A stretch of 64,000 nucleotides of DNA from Flavobacterium sp. MFBS3-15 (GCF_026107645.2 NZ_JAPCHV010000013.1:62001-126000), one strand, 5' to 3'; numbered from the stretch's first letter, positions 48,155 to 58,917 are shown. Numbers and translations: made by a program. The notes: generated by a model not told the origin, from the letters alone.

Positions 48155-51100
48155 TTATTGGTTCAACAGGAATTGCAGGTTGATTACAGCCTGGTTATGG
48201 TTGTTTACAGCATTAATGTAATTGGTCCTTATGTCAAGGGCTGTCTCAAGGCCTTGCATGTATTCCACGTAGGATATATCGCCGTTCATATACGCCTTAG
48301 TGGAATTATTGACGATGATCTTGGCATTAGGCAGCGCTGTTGTAGTGTAGTAACTCACCAGGGACTCATAAGTATTCAGCTGCTCCAGCTGTTGCTGGAA
48401 TTCCCCCTGCAATTGGGCCTGAAGATAGTCAGCACTCATTTGTTGCGCTTCCACATTGGTTTTGGAAGCTTTTATCCTCGACGACCCGCTTCCGGCAAAA
48501 ATCGGAATGCCGATCCCTACGGAAAATCCCTGAAACTGTAAGGAACTGTCATAATTTACAGGCGCACCGTTCACATCCTGCATGCCGCGCATCGACTGTA
48601 TGAAATAGCCTGCCGTAAAATCCGGCATCAGGGCAGACCGCTCCACTTTTATTCCCGCCTTGGCAACCTCAAGTTCCTGCTGGGAAAGCTTCACGTTTGC
48701 ATTTTGCTTTATCATTGCGGAGTCTCTCACCGCCATGGCAGGGAGCGCAATAAATGTGGTATCGGCCACCGTAAAGTCATTTGTAAGGTTCAGCAGTATC
48801 CGCATCTTGGAACGCTCCACTTTTATCATCGCTTCATTTTGCTTTATCTGCTGAAGGAGTTCCTGCTGCTTGGCAATTGCGGTCGTATTTTCCAGGGAGC
48901 CGGTTTCCCCGGTTTTAAATTTCAGGTCAGCCGCACGGACAAATTTCTGCATATAGCCATTCTGTTCCTGGAGGATTTTATTGAGTTCATTATAAAACAG
49001 GATGGCGTTCCATGACTGGCGTACCCTATAGGTCAGTTCCTGTTTGGTAACTTCCAGGCGCAATTCTGCCGCTGTCGCCGTTGCATTGAGCAACTTTCTC
49101 CGCGCCCCGAACTGGAACGGGTTAAAAGTCTGTGAAATGCTAAAGTATTTATCCTGCGCGGCAGTGTTTACCTGGCCGAAAGTCCCCATTACTTCGGTCT
49201 TGGGCAAGTCAAATACTGTGCCTTTGAGCTGCGACTGCATACGGCTTTCAAGTACCGATGCCTGCACGCCCCTGTTATTCTGAACTGCCATGGATATGGC
49301 GGAATTCACGTCCAGTGATTTTTGGGTTTGGGCATTGGCACTTCCTATTGACAGGAAAAAAGCTATAACGGCAATACCTTTTACTTTGGGGTTTTGGCCG
49401 AACCCTTTCTCAAAATAATAATACAATATCGGAAGCACGATCAGTGTCAGCAATGTCGCTGTAATTAGCCCGCCAATTACTACGGTCGCCAAAGGCTTCT
49501 GCACCTCGGCTCCCGCCCCGGAACTCAACGCCATCGGAAGGAATCCCAGTGAAGCTACTGCGGCAGTCAGGATTACCGGCCTTAGCCTCGCCTTTGTCCC
49601 ATCATGGATACGTTTGTAAATATCATTCATACCTTCGGATTTTAACTGGTTGAAATAAGCGATTAATACGATACCGTTGAGCACAGCCACGCCGAATAAG
49701 GCTATGAAGCCCACGCCGGCAGAGATGCTGAAAGGCATATCGCGCAGCCATAGGGCAAAAACACCCCCGATAGCGGAAAGCGGGATAGCGGTAAAGATGA
49801 GCAGGGATTGCTTTATGGATTTGAATGTGAAATAAAGCAGTACGAATATCAATGCCAGTGCTACTGGGACAGCAACCATAAGGCGCTTGTTGGCTTCGAC
49901 AAGGTTCTCAAACTGGCCTCCGTAGGTGATATAATAGCCAGAGGGAAGCTTAAGGCTCTCATCGAGCTTTTCCTGTATTTTGTTGACGACCGATTCTACA
50001 TCCGCCCCGCGGACGTTGAACCCGATTACGATTCTCCTCCGCCCGTCTTCCCTGCTGATCTGCATCGGGCCGTCCTCATATTTAATATCGGCGACCTGGT
50101 CCAATGGGATTTGGCTCTCCGAAGGAAGCGTAACATAGAGCGACTTAAGGTTGCTGATGTCCTGGCGGCTGTCTTCTTCAAGACGCACCACCATGTCAAA
50201 ACGCTTTTCTCCTTCATAGACAACCCCCGCAGCTTCACCCGCAAAGCCCATGCGGATTACCCTGTTAAGGTCTCCCACATTGAGGCCGTAAAGTGCGAGT
50301 TTGTCCTTGTTATAGCGTATAGTTATTTGTGGCAGGCCTGTAACGCGCTCTGCCTTGGCATCGGCAACACCTGATATACCCTTTATCATCTGGGTAACTT
50401 CCTCACCTTTGCTGACCAGCATATCGATGTCCTCACCAAAAATCTTTATGGCAACATCGCTGCGCACCCCAGTCATAAGCTCATTCATACGCATCTGTAC
50501 AGGCTGTGAGAATTCAGTCGTTGCGCCGGGAATCTCCTCAAGCACTTCCTCCATCTTCTCCATCAGCTCTTCCTTTGTTTCCGCGGATGTCCACTCGTCT
50601 TTATCTTTTAGTATGATAATCATATCACCCGCTTCTATAGGCATAGGGTCCGTCGGTATTTCAGCGCTTCCAATCTTGGTGACAATCATCTTAATTTCAG
50701 GGAACTTATCACGCAAAAGCTTTTCTGCCTTGGTAGTAGCTTCAATTTCCTGGGAGAGCGAACTTCCTGAAGCTATAATAAGGTGTGTGGCCACGTCACC
50801 CTCATCAATTGTCGGAATGAATTCACCTCCAAGCGAGTTAAAGACCAATAGTGCCATCGCGAACAAGGCCAGGGATGCGCCGATGATTAAACTCTTTGCC
50901 TTGAGTGCCCTTTCAAGTAGCGGACGGTAGAGATTATAGATTGAAGATATGATCTTGTCGCTATAATTCGGCGTATGCCCTGTCTCTTTCTTAAGCACCC
51001 AAGCGCTCATCATCGGTACATAAGTAAGGGAAAGAATGAATGCGCCCAGTATCGCAAAGGATACGGTCTGTGCCATAGGCCCGAACATCTTCCCTTCCAC

Positions 51101-52498
51101 ACCTACCAGTGCCAGGATGGGTAAGTACACGATAAGTATGATAATCTCGCCAAACGCCGCACTGCTCCTGATCTTTGAGGCTGCACCATATACTTCTTCA
51201 TTCATCTCCGCGGCAGAGAGCTTCCGTTTCTTACTCACCTCAAGCCGGTGGATTATGGCCTCTACGATAATAACAGCACCATCGACAATAATCCCAAAAT
51301 CAATAGCGCCAAGGCTCATCAGGTTACCGCTGACACCAAAAAGCTTCATCATCGAAATGGCGAAGAGCAGGGCGAGCGGGATTACCGAGGCAACTACTAA
51401 ACCGGCACGCCAGTTGCCTAGCAGTAAGACCAGTATAAAGACTACGATAAGTGCACCCTCAATAAGGTTTCGCTGTACAGTGCCTATTGCATTGTCCACC
51501 ATTTTTGTCCGGTCGATGAACGGCTCGATGGCAACACCCTCCGGAAGGGATTTTTTGATCTGCTCCATCTTTTCCTTTACCCGCTCTACAACCTGTCCGC
51601 TATTTTCACCTTTGAGCATCATGACGAATCCGCTTACTTCTTCGCCTGTGCCATCTTTGGTTACTGCCCCGTAGCGGATGCTGCTCCCTATCTGTACCTT
51701 AGCAACGTCCCTGACCAGTATGGGGATGCCATTGACATTCTTGATAACGATTTTATTTATATCATCAATACTGCTTACCATACCAATGCCCCTGATGAAA
51801 TACGCATAGGGCTTTTTATCAATATAGGCTCCGCCGGTGTTTTCATTATTGGCCTCCAGAGCCTCGAAAATTTCGGATACTGTTGTGTTCATGCTCCTCA
51901 GGCGGTCGGGCTGCACCGCAATCTCATATTGCTTTAGCAGGCCCCCAAGCGTGTTTACTTCAGCAACACCTTTGGTCCCTGTCAATTGGGGCTTAATGAT
52001 CCAGTCCTGAATGGTCCGCAGTTCTGTAGCGTCGAACTTATCTTCATATCCTTTTTCAGGGAAAACCACGTATTGGTAAATTTCCCCAAGACCGGTACTT
52101 ATAGGGGACATTTCAGGTGTGCCGAGGCTTTTGGGAATGACATCTTCAGCCTCTTTTATCCGTTCTGAGATTTGTGCCCGTGCCCAATAAACATCAACAT
52201 CGTCCTCAAAAACGACTGTCACTACGCTGAGCCCAAAACGGCTTATAGAGCGAAGCTCTACAACTTTGGGTATTGATTTTACTGACTGCTCGATTGGATA
52301 CGATATGAGCTGTTCTACCTCCTGGGTCGCAAGAGTGGGTGAACTGGTAATAATTTGCACCTGATTGTTCGTGATGTCAGGCAGGGCATCGATAGGGAGG
52401 TTATAAAGGGATATTGACCCCACCGCTACCAATACCAAAGTGAACAAGCCAACAATAAATTTATTGTTGATGCTAAAATGAATGATCTTATCTAACAT
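48155..52498 (-). CDS. CzcA/CusA-type RND pump fused to a TolC-like channel
   Basis: 1447 residues against about 1040 for CzcA. Residues 1-1035 are a heavy-metal RND pump (LPIDALPDITNNQVQIIT, GAIDFGIIVDGAVIIVEA with TM4 acidic residues, PTIDEGDVATHL, GIVLIAYFNQ). After the last helix, near residue 1045-1065, comes AVIAFFLSIGSANAQ, which looks like a signal peptide, then about 390 residues of outer-membrane efflux (OEP/TolC) sequence (AISMAVQNNRGVQASVLESR, TEVMGTFGQVN, GIPIFAGSGSSRIKASK). The inner-membrane pump and outer-membrane channel are thus one gene. First gene of the operon. Confidence 0.92.
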   Translation of the reverse strand: MLDKIIHFSINNKFIVGLFTLVLVAVGSISLYNLPIDALPDITNNQVQIITSSPTLATQEVEQLISYPIEQSVKSIPKVVELRSISRFGLSVVTVVFEDDVDVYWARAQISERIKEAEDVIPKSLGTPEMSPISTGLGEIYQYVVFPEKGYEDKFDATELRTIQDWIIKPQLTGTKGVAEVNTLGGLLKQYEIAVQPDRLRSMNTTVSEIFEALEANNENTGGAYIDKKPYAYFIRGIGMVSSIDDINKIVIKNVNGIPILVRDVAKVQIGSSIRYGAVTKDGTGEEVSGFVMMLKGENSGQVVERVKEKMEQIKKSLPEGVAIEPFIDRTKMVDNAIGTVQRNLIEGALIVVFILVLLLGNWRAGLVVASVIPLALLFAISMMKLFGVSGNLMSLGAIDFGIIVDGAVIIVEAIIHRLEVSKKRKLSAAEMNEEVYGAASKIRSSAAFGEIIILIVYLPILALVGVEGKMFGPMAQTVSFAILGAFILSLTYVPMMSAWVLKKETGHTPNYSDKIISSIYNLYRPLLERALKAKSLIIGASLALFAMALLVFNSLGGEFIPTIDEGDVATHLIIASGSSLSQEIEATTKAEKLLRDKFPEIKMIVTKIGSAEIPTDPMPIEAGDMIIILKDKDEWTSAETKEELMEKMEEVLEEIPGATTEFSQPVQMRMNELMTGVRSDVAIKIFGEDIDMLVSKGEEVTQMIKGISGVADAKAERVTGLPQITIRYNKDKLALYGLNVGDLNRVIRMGFAGEAAGVVYEGEKRFDMVVRLEEDSRQDISNLKSLYVTLPSESQIPLDQVADIKYEDGPMQISREDGRRRIVIGFNVRGADVESVVNKIQEKLDESLKLPSGYYITYGGQFENLVEANKRLMVAVPVALALIFVLLYFTFKSIKQSLLIFTAIPLSAIGGVFALWLRDMPFSISAGVGFIALFGVAVLNGIVLIAYFNQLKSEGMNDIYKRIHDGTKARLRPVILTAAVASLGFLPMALSSGAGAEVQKPLATVVIGGLITATLLTLIVLPILYYYFEKGFGQNPKVKGIAVIAFFLSIGSANAQTQKSLDVNSAISMAVQNNRGVQASVLESRMQSQLKGTVFDLPKTEVMGTFGQVNTAAQDKYFSISQTFNPFQFGARRKLLNATATAAELRLEVTKQELTYRVRQSWNAILFYNELNKILQEQNGYMQKFVRAADLKFKTGETGSLENTTAIAKQQELLQQIKQNEAMIKVERSKMRILLNLTNDFTVADTTFIALPAMAVRDSAMIKQNANVKLSQQELEVAKAGIKVERSALMPDFTAGYFIQSMRGMQDVNGAPVNYDSSLQFQGFSVGIGIPIFAGSGSSRIKASKTNVEAQQMSADYLQAQLQGEFQQQLEQLNTYESLVSYYTTTALPNAKIIVNNSTKAYMNGDISYVEYMQGLETALDIRTNYINAVNNHNQAVINLQFLLNQ

Positions 52499-52581
52499 TG
52501 ATGATGCATTAGTCTAATGATTTATATAGTACTCGCCACACGTTTGCGTGCAGCATGGACCGGCTCATCGCCGGCAAATCA

Positions 52582-52908
52582 TTATGCTAACTGGGGTGGC
52601 TGCCAGATGGAGCCATGGAAGTCTGATTTTACCGATTGGTAAAAGTTTGAAATATTCCTGCTTATCTCACTATCGAGATTAAGCAAATTATAATCAATTG
52701 GGGAATGGAGCACAATTGCGGCTACGCAACTACCGCAAACGCAAAACGGCGTGCAGATCTCCATGCTGTGATCATGTTCATCATGTTCCTGAGAGACTGT
52801 CCTTTGGAATGATGTTTCCTGCGCGTGGGATTCGCTGCATGGCAATACCATAAGGCCCAGTAAGTATACTGAGAACAGCATGGTCAGGATGTGCCGCGTT
52901 TTGCCCAT
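52582..52908 (-). CDS. Small exported His/Cys protein (DUF6660-like)
   Basis: 108 residues from ATG 52908 (MGKTRHILTMLFSVYLLGLM, signal ending SHAQ); the longer frame upstream is not a signal. The mature part has HDEHDHSMEICTPFCVCGSC, a His/Cys-rich putative metal site, and a short tail. Proteins of this type precede CusA/CzcA operons in Flavobacteriia. It lies 83 nt upstream of the RND gene. Confidence 0.65.
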   Translation of the reverse strand: MGKTRHILTMLFSVYLLGLMVLPCSESHAQETSFQRTVSQEHDEHDHSMEICTPFCVCGSCVAAIVLHSPIDYNLLNLDSEISRNISNFYQSVKSDFHGSIWQPPQLA

Positions 52909-52991
52909 TCGGTAAAAGTATAAAAATATTATACACATTTGAAATTTAATTGAAAAAGTAGCTATATGATATTGCACTAATGATAGAATTC

Positions 52992-53114
52992 GGGAGGGGA
53001 AGGTAGTCGAACATAAATTTTATCTCACTGACTTACAGGCCTTCAAATTTTTAATTAACCTTTGTGCCATGATTGTGCCACAATTATTTATCTGTACAAT
53101 TACCGACTTTAAAG
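52992..53114. repeat. Junction repeat C with degenerate tRNA-like end
   Basis: GTCGAAC (53006-53012) within GGGAGGGGAAGGTAGTCGA, 29 nt, TTCAAAT (53042), 25 nt, TGTGCCACAA (53074-53083), 25 nt, TTAAAG (53109-53114). Order and spacing follow the left junction at 20357-20483. A tRNA 3' end read on the minus strand (GTTCGACTACC then CCCCTCC) is worn. It closes the metal island. Confidence 0.7.
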
Positions 53115-53180
53115 TTGGGTATTCTTTATTTAGGTTAGCATAATGCTCATTTAGGTTAAGGACATTGATTGCTATGTATT

Positions 53181-53188
53181 TATCTTTG
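53181..53188 (+). promoter_or_regulatory. -7 element for the AraC-type gene
   Basis: TATCTTTG (TAnnTTTG); leader to ATG 53229 about 34 nt. It makes the longer upstream frame (start 53169) unlikely. Confidence 0.5.
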
Positions 53189-53228
53189 TTCTAATGCTGG
53201 GGATACAGTATTCTTAATTACCCTTATT

Positions 53229-54149
53229 ATGAAAAAAGAAGACCGCAACAGCGAAGATTTCGAATCGATTACCGCCATTCACAGGGCACTCGGGCTGCCG
53301 GCACCGCAACATCCGCTTATTAGCCTCTTAAATGCGCAGGACCTGAGAAGTTCCACCCGGCCATCGGGCGCACATGTATTGAATTTTTACAAAATTTCAT
53401 TCAAGACAGCATTAAGTGGAAAAGTACGCTACGGGCAGGGCTATTATGATTTTGATGAAGGAGGCTTATTGTTCGCCTCCCCCAACCAGGTCATCGGAAG
53501 TGATGGTGATGAGGATACAGAAGATTTGTCGTATTACACGATGCTGATCCACCCTGATTTTCTGCATGGCTATCCACTCGCCCGAAAGGTCAAGCAGTAT
53601 GGTTATTTCAGCTACGGAACCAATGAAGCGCTGCATCTGTCTGAAAGCGAAAAAGCGATTATCCTGTCGGTCTTTCACATCATCGAACAGGAGCTCAACA
53701 GCAGGATTGACGAGTTCAGCCAGGAAGTGGTCGTATCGCAAATTGAATTGCTGTTGAATTATGCTAACAGGTTCTATAAACGCCAGTTCATTACCCGCAA
53801 AATTGTCAGCAATGATATGCTTGAGCGCCTCGAAGTTCTGCTGGATGATTACTTCCAAAATGAAAAGACAGCGAGCCACGGTATTCCGACGGTACAGTTC
53901 CTGTCGGACCAGCTTCATGTTACATCAAGCTACCTAAGTGACATGCTGCGAGCCTTGACCGGGATGAATGCCCAACAGCACATCCACAACAAACTCGTCG
54001 AAAAAGCAAAAGAGAAACTTTCGCTGACTTCATTGACTATTGCGGAAATCGCTTTTGACCTTGGGTTTGAGCATCCGCAGTCTTTCAGCCGTTTTTTCAA
54101 GATGAAAGCAAAAGTCTCGCCGGTTGAATTCCGACAGGCCTTTAACTGA
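53229..54149 (+). CDS. AraC-family transcriptional regulator
   Basis: 306 residues from ATG 53229. N-terminal cupin-like sensor (TRPSGAHVLNFYKISFKTAL, FDEGGLLFASPNQVIG), then a helical linker and two C-terminal HTH motifs (TVQFLSDQLHVTSSYLSDML and TIAEIAFDLGFEHPQSFSRF, ending SPVEFRQ). It probably controls the hydrolase gene downstream in the same orientation, as this pairing is frequent in Bacteroidota; the inducer is unknown. Confidence 0.88.
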   Translation: MKKEDRNSEDFESITAIHRALGLPAPQHPLISLLNAQDLRSSTRPSGAHVLNFYKISFKTALSGKVRYGQGYYDFDEGGLLFASPNQVIGSDGDEDTEDLSYYTMLIHPDFLHGYPLARKVKQYGYFSYGTNEALHLSESEKAIILSVFHIIEQELNSRIDEFSQEVVVSQIELLLNYANRFYKRQFITRKIVSNDMLERLEVLLDDYFQNEKTASHGIPTVQFLSDQLHVTSSYLSDMLRALTGMNAQQHIHNKLVEKAKEKLSLTSLTIAEIAFDLGFEHPQSFSRFFKMKAKVSPVEFRQAFN

Positions 54150-54176
54150 CAACAATACACACTAACCATAACACTC

Positions 54177-54205
54177 GAATATGGCCACGGCCGTATTTTT
54201 TTTTG
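54177..54205 (+). terminator. Terminator of the AraC-type gene
   Basis: AATATGG and CCGTATT with a T9 tail form a compact hairpin; the next 130 nt hold no gene. Confidence 0.7.
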
Positions 54206-54374
54206 TCTATTCCCAATACTCTGGACGAATGGTTGCTGCCTGGACGTGTTCGCAGTTTCATCTCCATTTGCGGTCGGCAGGGCGCTCCATTTTGGTTAGG
54301 CATTCCCGCGGTTCAGTTATGATACAGCATGGTTACTTATGGAACTTTGTCATGTAATTAAATATCAATGTATC

Positions 54375-55481
54375 ATGACAACTTTAATACCTATGACTCA
54401 AAAACAAAATCAGTCCGGACTGTACCCCGCGGCTTCAAAACTTAAATCAAAAGCAGTTATCTGGATCGCTGCTTCGTGCCTAACGTGTTTTGGCTTAACT
54501 GCTCAAGAAAAGGCTTCTTCCGCATCCAGCAACCAAATTAAAACTTTTAATAAAATGAAAAATCCAGAAATTGCCGTAATGTCTTATGGCCCAATCGTAA
54601 TGCCTGTAGCTGACCGCCACGTCGGCCTTCAATTGAAAGTAACTGCACCCGCAACAGGAGACAACCTGCCTGTTCTTATCATTTCCCACGGACATGGACG
54701 CTCGAACTTCCTATCTTCACTCTACGGATACGGACCAATGGCCGACTTCTTTTCAAAAAATGGATTCGTGGTTATTCAGCCGACCCACCAAAATTCAAAA
54801 ACACTGGCACTTGATGCAAACCTTCCTGAAGCTCCGCTTTTTTGGAGCTCACGCCCAAAAGACATCACCTATATCATTGACAATCTTGACCAGATACTCT
54901 CTAAAGTTCCCGGGTTGAGTACTCGTGTCAACAAAGAGCAGGTAACCGTGGTTGGTCATTCCATGGGTGGCCATACTGTCGGTATGCTGGCCGGAATGCA
55001 GGTCAAAGACCCGGCTACAGGTAAAACAGTCAATGCCATTGAAAAACGTTTGAAGGCGTATGTGATGATTGGCGCTCCTGGTGCTCCGGCGGGGCTTGTA
55101 CAGTCTGCCAAAGATCATTATCCTGTGCTGAATAACGGCGATTTTTCGACTATGACACAGCCGGTGTTGATAGTAAATGGCGATAAAGACATCAATCCGA
55201 ACTTCTCGGTAGTAGACAACTGGCGTGCTGACGGGTACTATGTAAGTCCCGGACACAAAAGCCTGCTTACAGTATATGGGGCTGAACACATTTTTGGCGG
55301 TATATCGGGATACGACTCCAATGAAACGACTGATGAAAGCCCCGAAAGGGTGGAATTCGTAAACCAATGCATTCTTGCCTATCTGCGCAGTGCCTTAAAC
55401 CCAAAAGATACCAGTTGGGAAGATGCGCAAAAGCAGCTCAATGACATTCCGGGTTCAAAAGGACGTATTGATAATAAATAA
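54375..55481 (+). CDS. Exported alpha/beta hydrolase (chlorophyllase/dienelactone hydrolase-like)
   Basis: 368 residues from ATG 54375; further ATGs at 54339 and 54393 are possible. A late signal peptide (KSKAVIWIAASCLTCFGLTA, then Q) is followed by a hydrolase core: LPVLIISHGHGRSNFLSSLY (oxyanion region), nucleophile elbow VVGHSMGGHTVG, acid in LIVNGDKDINP and His in GAEHIFGG. Ester or lipid substrate unknown. It follows the AraC-type gene. Confidence 0.85.
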   Translation: MTTLIPMTQKQNQSGLYPAASKLKSKAVIWIAASCLTCFGLTAQEKASSASSNQIKTFNKMKNPEIAVMSYGPIVMPVADRHVGLQLKVTAPATGDNLPVLIISHGHGRSNFLSSLYGYGPMADFFSKNGFVVIQPTHQNSKTLALDANLPEAPLFWSSRPKDITYIIDNLDQILSKVPGLSTRVNKEQVTVVGHSMGGHTVGMLAGMQVKDPATGKTVNAIEKRLKAYVMIGAPGAPAGLVQSAKDHYPVLNNGDFSTMTQPVLIVNGDKDINPNFSVVDNWRADGYYVSPGHKSLLTVYGAEHIFGGISGYDSNETTDESPERVEFVNQCILAYLRSALNPKDTSWEDAQKQLNDIPGSKGRIDNK

Positions 55482-55524
55482 GCGTAAAATAGTAGAATTA
55501 CTTATTTTATTATTTTAAAAACTA

Positions 55525-55555
55525 GAAGCCGTCTCGTTTGGGACGGCTTCTTTCG
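55525..55555 (+). terminator. Terminator of the hydrolase gene
   Basis: GAAGCCGTC and GACGGCTTC flank TCGTTTGG and are followed by TTTC. Confidence 0.8.
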
Positions 55556-55579
55556 ATGTTTTTGGAAGGTTTTTATTCT

Positions 55580-55598
55580 GGAGGGGAACAAAGTCGAA
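55580..55598. repeat. tRNA-end-like remnant resembling junction C
   Basis: GGAGGGGAACAAAGTCGAA differs from the junction C segment GGAGGGGAAGGTAGTCGAA (52994-53012 region) at three positions. The TTCAAAT/TTTGCCACAA parts do not follow, so this is at most a decayed site. Confidence 0.35.
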
Positions 55599-55648
55599 AT
55601 CTGCTACAGTCGTTATATCACAATTATGGATTAAACTGATGATGATAT

Positions 55649-56091
55649 TCAGGCCCGTAGTACGAATTCATCAATTTGTTTTGGAATGGCAAAGCTACTC
55701 CAGTTAAAAGTCAATACCTTCCTAATTATTTTTTGAAGCGCATTGATGTCCGATGGCTTAATTAGATAGGAATTCGCACCACTTAAAAGCGCTTCATTGG
55801 CATTCATTTCACTATTGCTGGTGGAATAGACTATTTTGGGTGTGGATTGTAACAACGGCATTTGCCTAAGCTTTCTTAAAGCTTCAAGACCGTTCATTCG
55901 TGGCATATTTATATCTAGTAGGATAATATCAGTAGGAGCATTTGCACTCTGTAGTTGTTCTACAAGCTCAGCGCCATCCAAGGCGACATGGAGCTCAAAG
56001 TCTTCTCAAGATTGTCTAAAGCGTACTTAAAAAACAATACATCATCCGGATCATCGTCAGCCAGATAAATATTAGTGAGATAGTTTTGCAT
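55649..56091 (-). pseudogene. Single-domain response regulator with a frameshift
   Basis: From ATG 56091 the product reads MQNYLTNIYLADDDPDDVLF and YALDNLEK, then shifts near 56000-56006. The next frame continues DFELHVALDGAELVEQL, DIILLDINMPRMNGLEAL with the phospho-Asp, and NSYLIKPS. Inserting one base (GAGAAG-GACTTT) joins the halves into a normal CheY-like protein of about 148 residues. An independent start in the second half (55981) would lack the acidic pocket. Real mutation or base-call error. Confidence 0.75.
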
Positions 56092-56321
56092 AGCTTCTCT
56101 CTTTAAACATACTAAAAGATAGTTTTATAAGAAGAGCCCTTGCCAGAAGATAATCCGATAAAAGTAGGTTTCGGTAATTTGTTATGTCATAAAGATACGC
56201 TAATTATTTAAATTACAGCAATATACTCCAATATTTATTTCAGAATGCTAAATTTCAGGACCAATCTTTTGGATAAAATCAATTATGTATAGGCTCGCTA
56301 ATTCTATAGTTTTGTATTTAG

Positions 56322-56360
56322 GATAGCCTGCTAACGATTCATAGCAGGCTATTTTATTTT
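56322..56360. terminator. Hairpin after the uvrA gene
   Basis: ATAGCCTGCTA and TAGCAGGCTAT form an 11-bp stem with T-rich sequence on the plus side; it lies 25 nt beyond the uvrA stop on the minus strand. Confidence 0.7.
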
Positions 56361-56382
56361 GATGAAATCCGTGTCACTGAAT

Positions 56383-58917
56383 TTAAAGGTGTTTTGATAA
56401 ATACGGAGCGGTTTTACTCTCCTTGCTTTTTGAAACGTCTTTTGGTGTTCCCTGTGCTACAATAGTCCCGCCCTTGCTTCCCGCACCGGGTCCTACATCG
56501 ATAACCCAGTCGCTTGCTGCAATAACTTCCATGTCGTGCTCGACAACAACTACCGTGTTACCGGCTGCAACTAATCCTTTTAGCTGTACCATAAGTTTCT
56601 CGACATCCGAGGGGTGAAGCCCTGTAGTCGGCTCATCAAGAATGTACAGTGTGCTGCCATGCTGTTGGCGCTGCAACTCTGTCGCCAGTTTAATGCGCTG
56701 TGCCTCTCCCCCGGAAAGTTCAGTAGCGGGCTGGCCTAATCGCAGATAACCTAAGCCGACCTGAGTGATGGTATCCAGCGCATGTGCCACAGCCTTTTCA
56801 CCGGCAAAGAATTCATGTGCCTGGTCTACAGTCATGCGTAATACTTCAGCGATATTTTTACCGTTATAGGTGACCTCCAGCGTTTGGGGATTGTACCTGC
56901 TGCCGTGGCAGGTCGGGCATGGCGAATACACACTGGGCAGGAACAATAGCTCCACCATAACAAAACCTTCTCCCTGGCAGTGTGGACAGCGGCCCTTTGC
57001 AACGTTGAAAGAAAATCTTCCCGCGTCGTACTTTCGTGATTTTGCCATTTTGGTGGCCGCAAACAATTTACGTATGTTATCAAATACTCCCGTATAGGTA
57101 GCGAGATTCGACCTCGGTGTCCTTCCGATAGGTTTTTGGTCTACAACCACAAGGCGTCTAATCAGATCGATACCTTCGGTAATTCTCCCGCCCAGTGTTT
57201 CAACCATATTTTGTTCCAGAGGATTTTCATCTTCCTCCGGTGCAGAATGTAGTGTTGTTCCCAAATGGCCAGCTACAAGCTCGACCAGTACCTGGCTTAC
57301 CAGGCTGCTTTTCCCCGAACCGGATACACCAGTTACACTCGTAAAGACTCCCAAGGGAAAATCTACTGATAATTTATTAAGATTGTTCCTCGTTATATCG
57401 GCAAGTTTCAGCCATCCTTTAGGCTCCAGGTATTCAGGGGATGCTTTGGTATCTTGGTCAAAGATGTAGCGCCTTGTTACGGATTCTTCAATATTCCGTA
57501 GCCCTTCAGGCGGGCCGCTGTATAATACCTGTCCACCATGTTCGCCGGCTGCCGGCCCAACATCCACGATCCAGTCGGCATGGTTGATTATATCAATTTC
57601 ATGCTCCACCACAAATAATGAATTCCCTGATGCCTTAAGCCTGTCAAGGGAGCGCAATAAAGCTTCGGTATCAGCCGGATGAAGCCCGGCAGATGGCTCA
57701 TCCAAAACATACACAACCCCAAAAAGGTTAGAACGGACCTGCGTCGCAAGGCGAAGCCTTTGCAATTCTCCGGGCGAGAGGCTGGGTGTGCTGCGCTCCA
57801 ATGTAAGGTAGCCCAAACCCAAATCGAGGATAACAGTCAGCCTTGCCAATAGATCTTCAGCAATGCGATAGGCAACAATTGTTTTTTCAGGATGTTCCTT
57901 ATCCGATTTTGCCAGCTGTTCCGCCAGAGGCGTTGCAAATTTTGAAAATATGTCAGCCATCTGTTCCAGCGGAACCCGGTTCATCTCTGCAATGTCTAGG
58001 CCTGCAAACTTTACAGACAGCGATTCTTTTCTTAGGCGTTTGCCCTGGCAGGAAGGGCACTCACTGCTAAGCATATACTGGGCGACCCTTTTTTTCATCA
58101 GCGGGCTTTGGGTGTTGGCAAAAGTGTGCATCACATAGCGCCTGACACCTGTAAAGGTTCCCATATAATCAGGTTGGCGCTTCTTTTTAAGCGCTTCCCT
58201 AACCGCCTCAGAAGAGTAGTTCGCATATACCGGCACCACGGGCTGTTCGTCGGTAAAAAGGATCCAGTCGCGTGTCTCTTTAGGGAGGTCTTTCCACGGA
58301 ATATCCACATCGTGCCCCAATGTGGTAAGTATATCACGTTGGTTCTGTCCCTGCCATGCCGCTGGCCAAGCTGCTACGGCACGCTCGCGAATGGTAAGGG
58401 AATCGTCAGGGACCATCGATTTTTCGGTCACCTCGTATACCCTTCCAAGTCCATGGCATACCGGGCAGGCGCCTTCAGGAGTATTGGGTGAAAAGGCCTC
58501 GGCATAAATTATGGATTGTCCTTTTGGATAAATTCCTGCCCGTGAATAGAGCATACGTAGCAGGTTGGAAATTGTTGTGACACTCCCTACCGAGGATCGG
58601 GTACTTACCGAACCGCGCTGCTGCTGCAAGGCTACAGCCGGCGGCAGGCCTTCAATCTCATCTACTTCAGGGATGGCCATTTGATTGAACAGCCTTCGGG
58701 CATAAGGAGACACAGAATCAAGATACCTGCGCTGCGCCTCGGCATATAATGTACCAAATGCTAAAGAGGATTTCCCGGATCCTGAGATGCCTGTAAATAC
58801 CACTAGGGCATCCCGCGGGATGCTCACATCAATATTTTTAAGATTGTGCTCACGGGCACCCTTGACCTTTACAAAACCGGTAAATTCTTTTGTGTTATCT
58901 TTTGGGTCTACTGCCAT
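56383..58917 (-). CDS. Class II UvrA-like excinuclease ATPase
   Basis: 844 residues, about 100 shorter than UvrA; the UvrB-binding insertion is reduced. ABC domain 1: Walker [14 protein letters not shown] (near 42), signature [14 protein letters not shown] domain 2: [13 protein letters not shown], zinc-type Cys pairs CPHCQGEG and CPTCHGSRY, signature [12 protein letters not shown], Walker [13 protein letters not shown]. UvrA2/DrrC-type proteins give resistance to DNA-binding drugs or damage and work without UvrB. The gene is 43 nt downstream of the truncated LigD gene. Confidence 0.88.
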   Translation of the reverse strand: MAVDPKDNTKEFTGFVKVKGAREHNLKNIDVSIPRDALVVFTGISGSGKSSLAFGTLYAEAQRRYLDSVSPYARRLFNQMAIPEVDEIEGLPPAVALQQQRGSVSTRSSVGSVTTISNLLRMLYSRAGIYPKGQSIIYAEAFSPNTPEGACPVCHGLGRVYEVTEKSMVPDDSLTIRERAVAAWPAAWQGQNQRDILTTLGHDVDIPWKDLPKETRDWILFTDEQPVVPVYANYSSEAVREALKKKRQPDYMGTFTGVRRYVMHTFANTQSPLMKKRVAQYMLSSECPSCQGKRLRKESLSVKFAGLDIAEMNRVPLEQMADIFSKFATPLAEQLAKSDKEHPEKTIVAYRIAEDLLARLTVILDLGLGYLTLERSTPSLSPGELQRLRLATQVRSNLFGVVYVLDEPSAGLHPADTEALLRSLDRLKASGNSLFVVEHEIDIINHADWIVDVGPAAGEHGGQVLYSGPPEGLRNIEESVTRRYIFDQDTKASPEYLEPKGWLKLADITRNNLNKLSVDFPLGVFTSVTGVSGSGKSSLVSQVLVELVAGHLGTTLHSAPEEDENPLEQNMVETLGGRITEGIDLIRRLVVVDQKPIGRTPRSNLATYTGVFDNIRKLFAATKMAKSRKYDAGRFSFNVAKGRCPHCQGEGFVMVELLFLPSVYSPCPTCHGSRYNPQTLEVTYNGKNIAEVLRMTVDQAHEFFAGEKAVAHALDTITQVGLGYLRLGQPATELSGGEAQRIKLATELQRQQHGSTLYILDEPTTGLHPSDVEKLMVQLKGLVAAGNTVVVVEHDMEVIAASDWVIDVGPGAGSKGGTIVAQGTPKDVSKSKESKTAPYLSKHL

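Noticed and set aside
53169..53228. A longer start for the AraC-type gene
   Set aside because: The extra 20 codons cover the TATCTTTG promoter element and are not domain-like.
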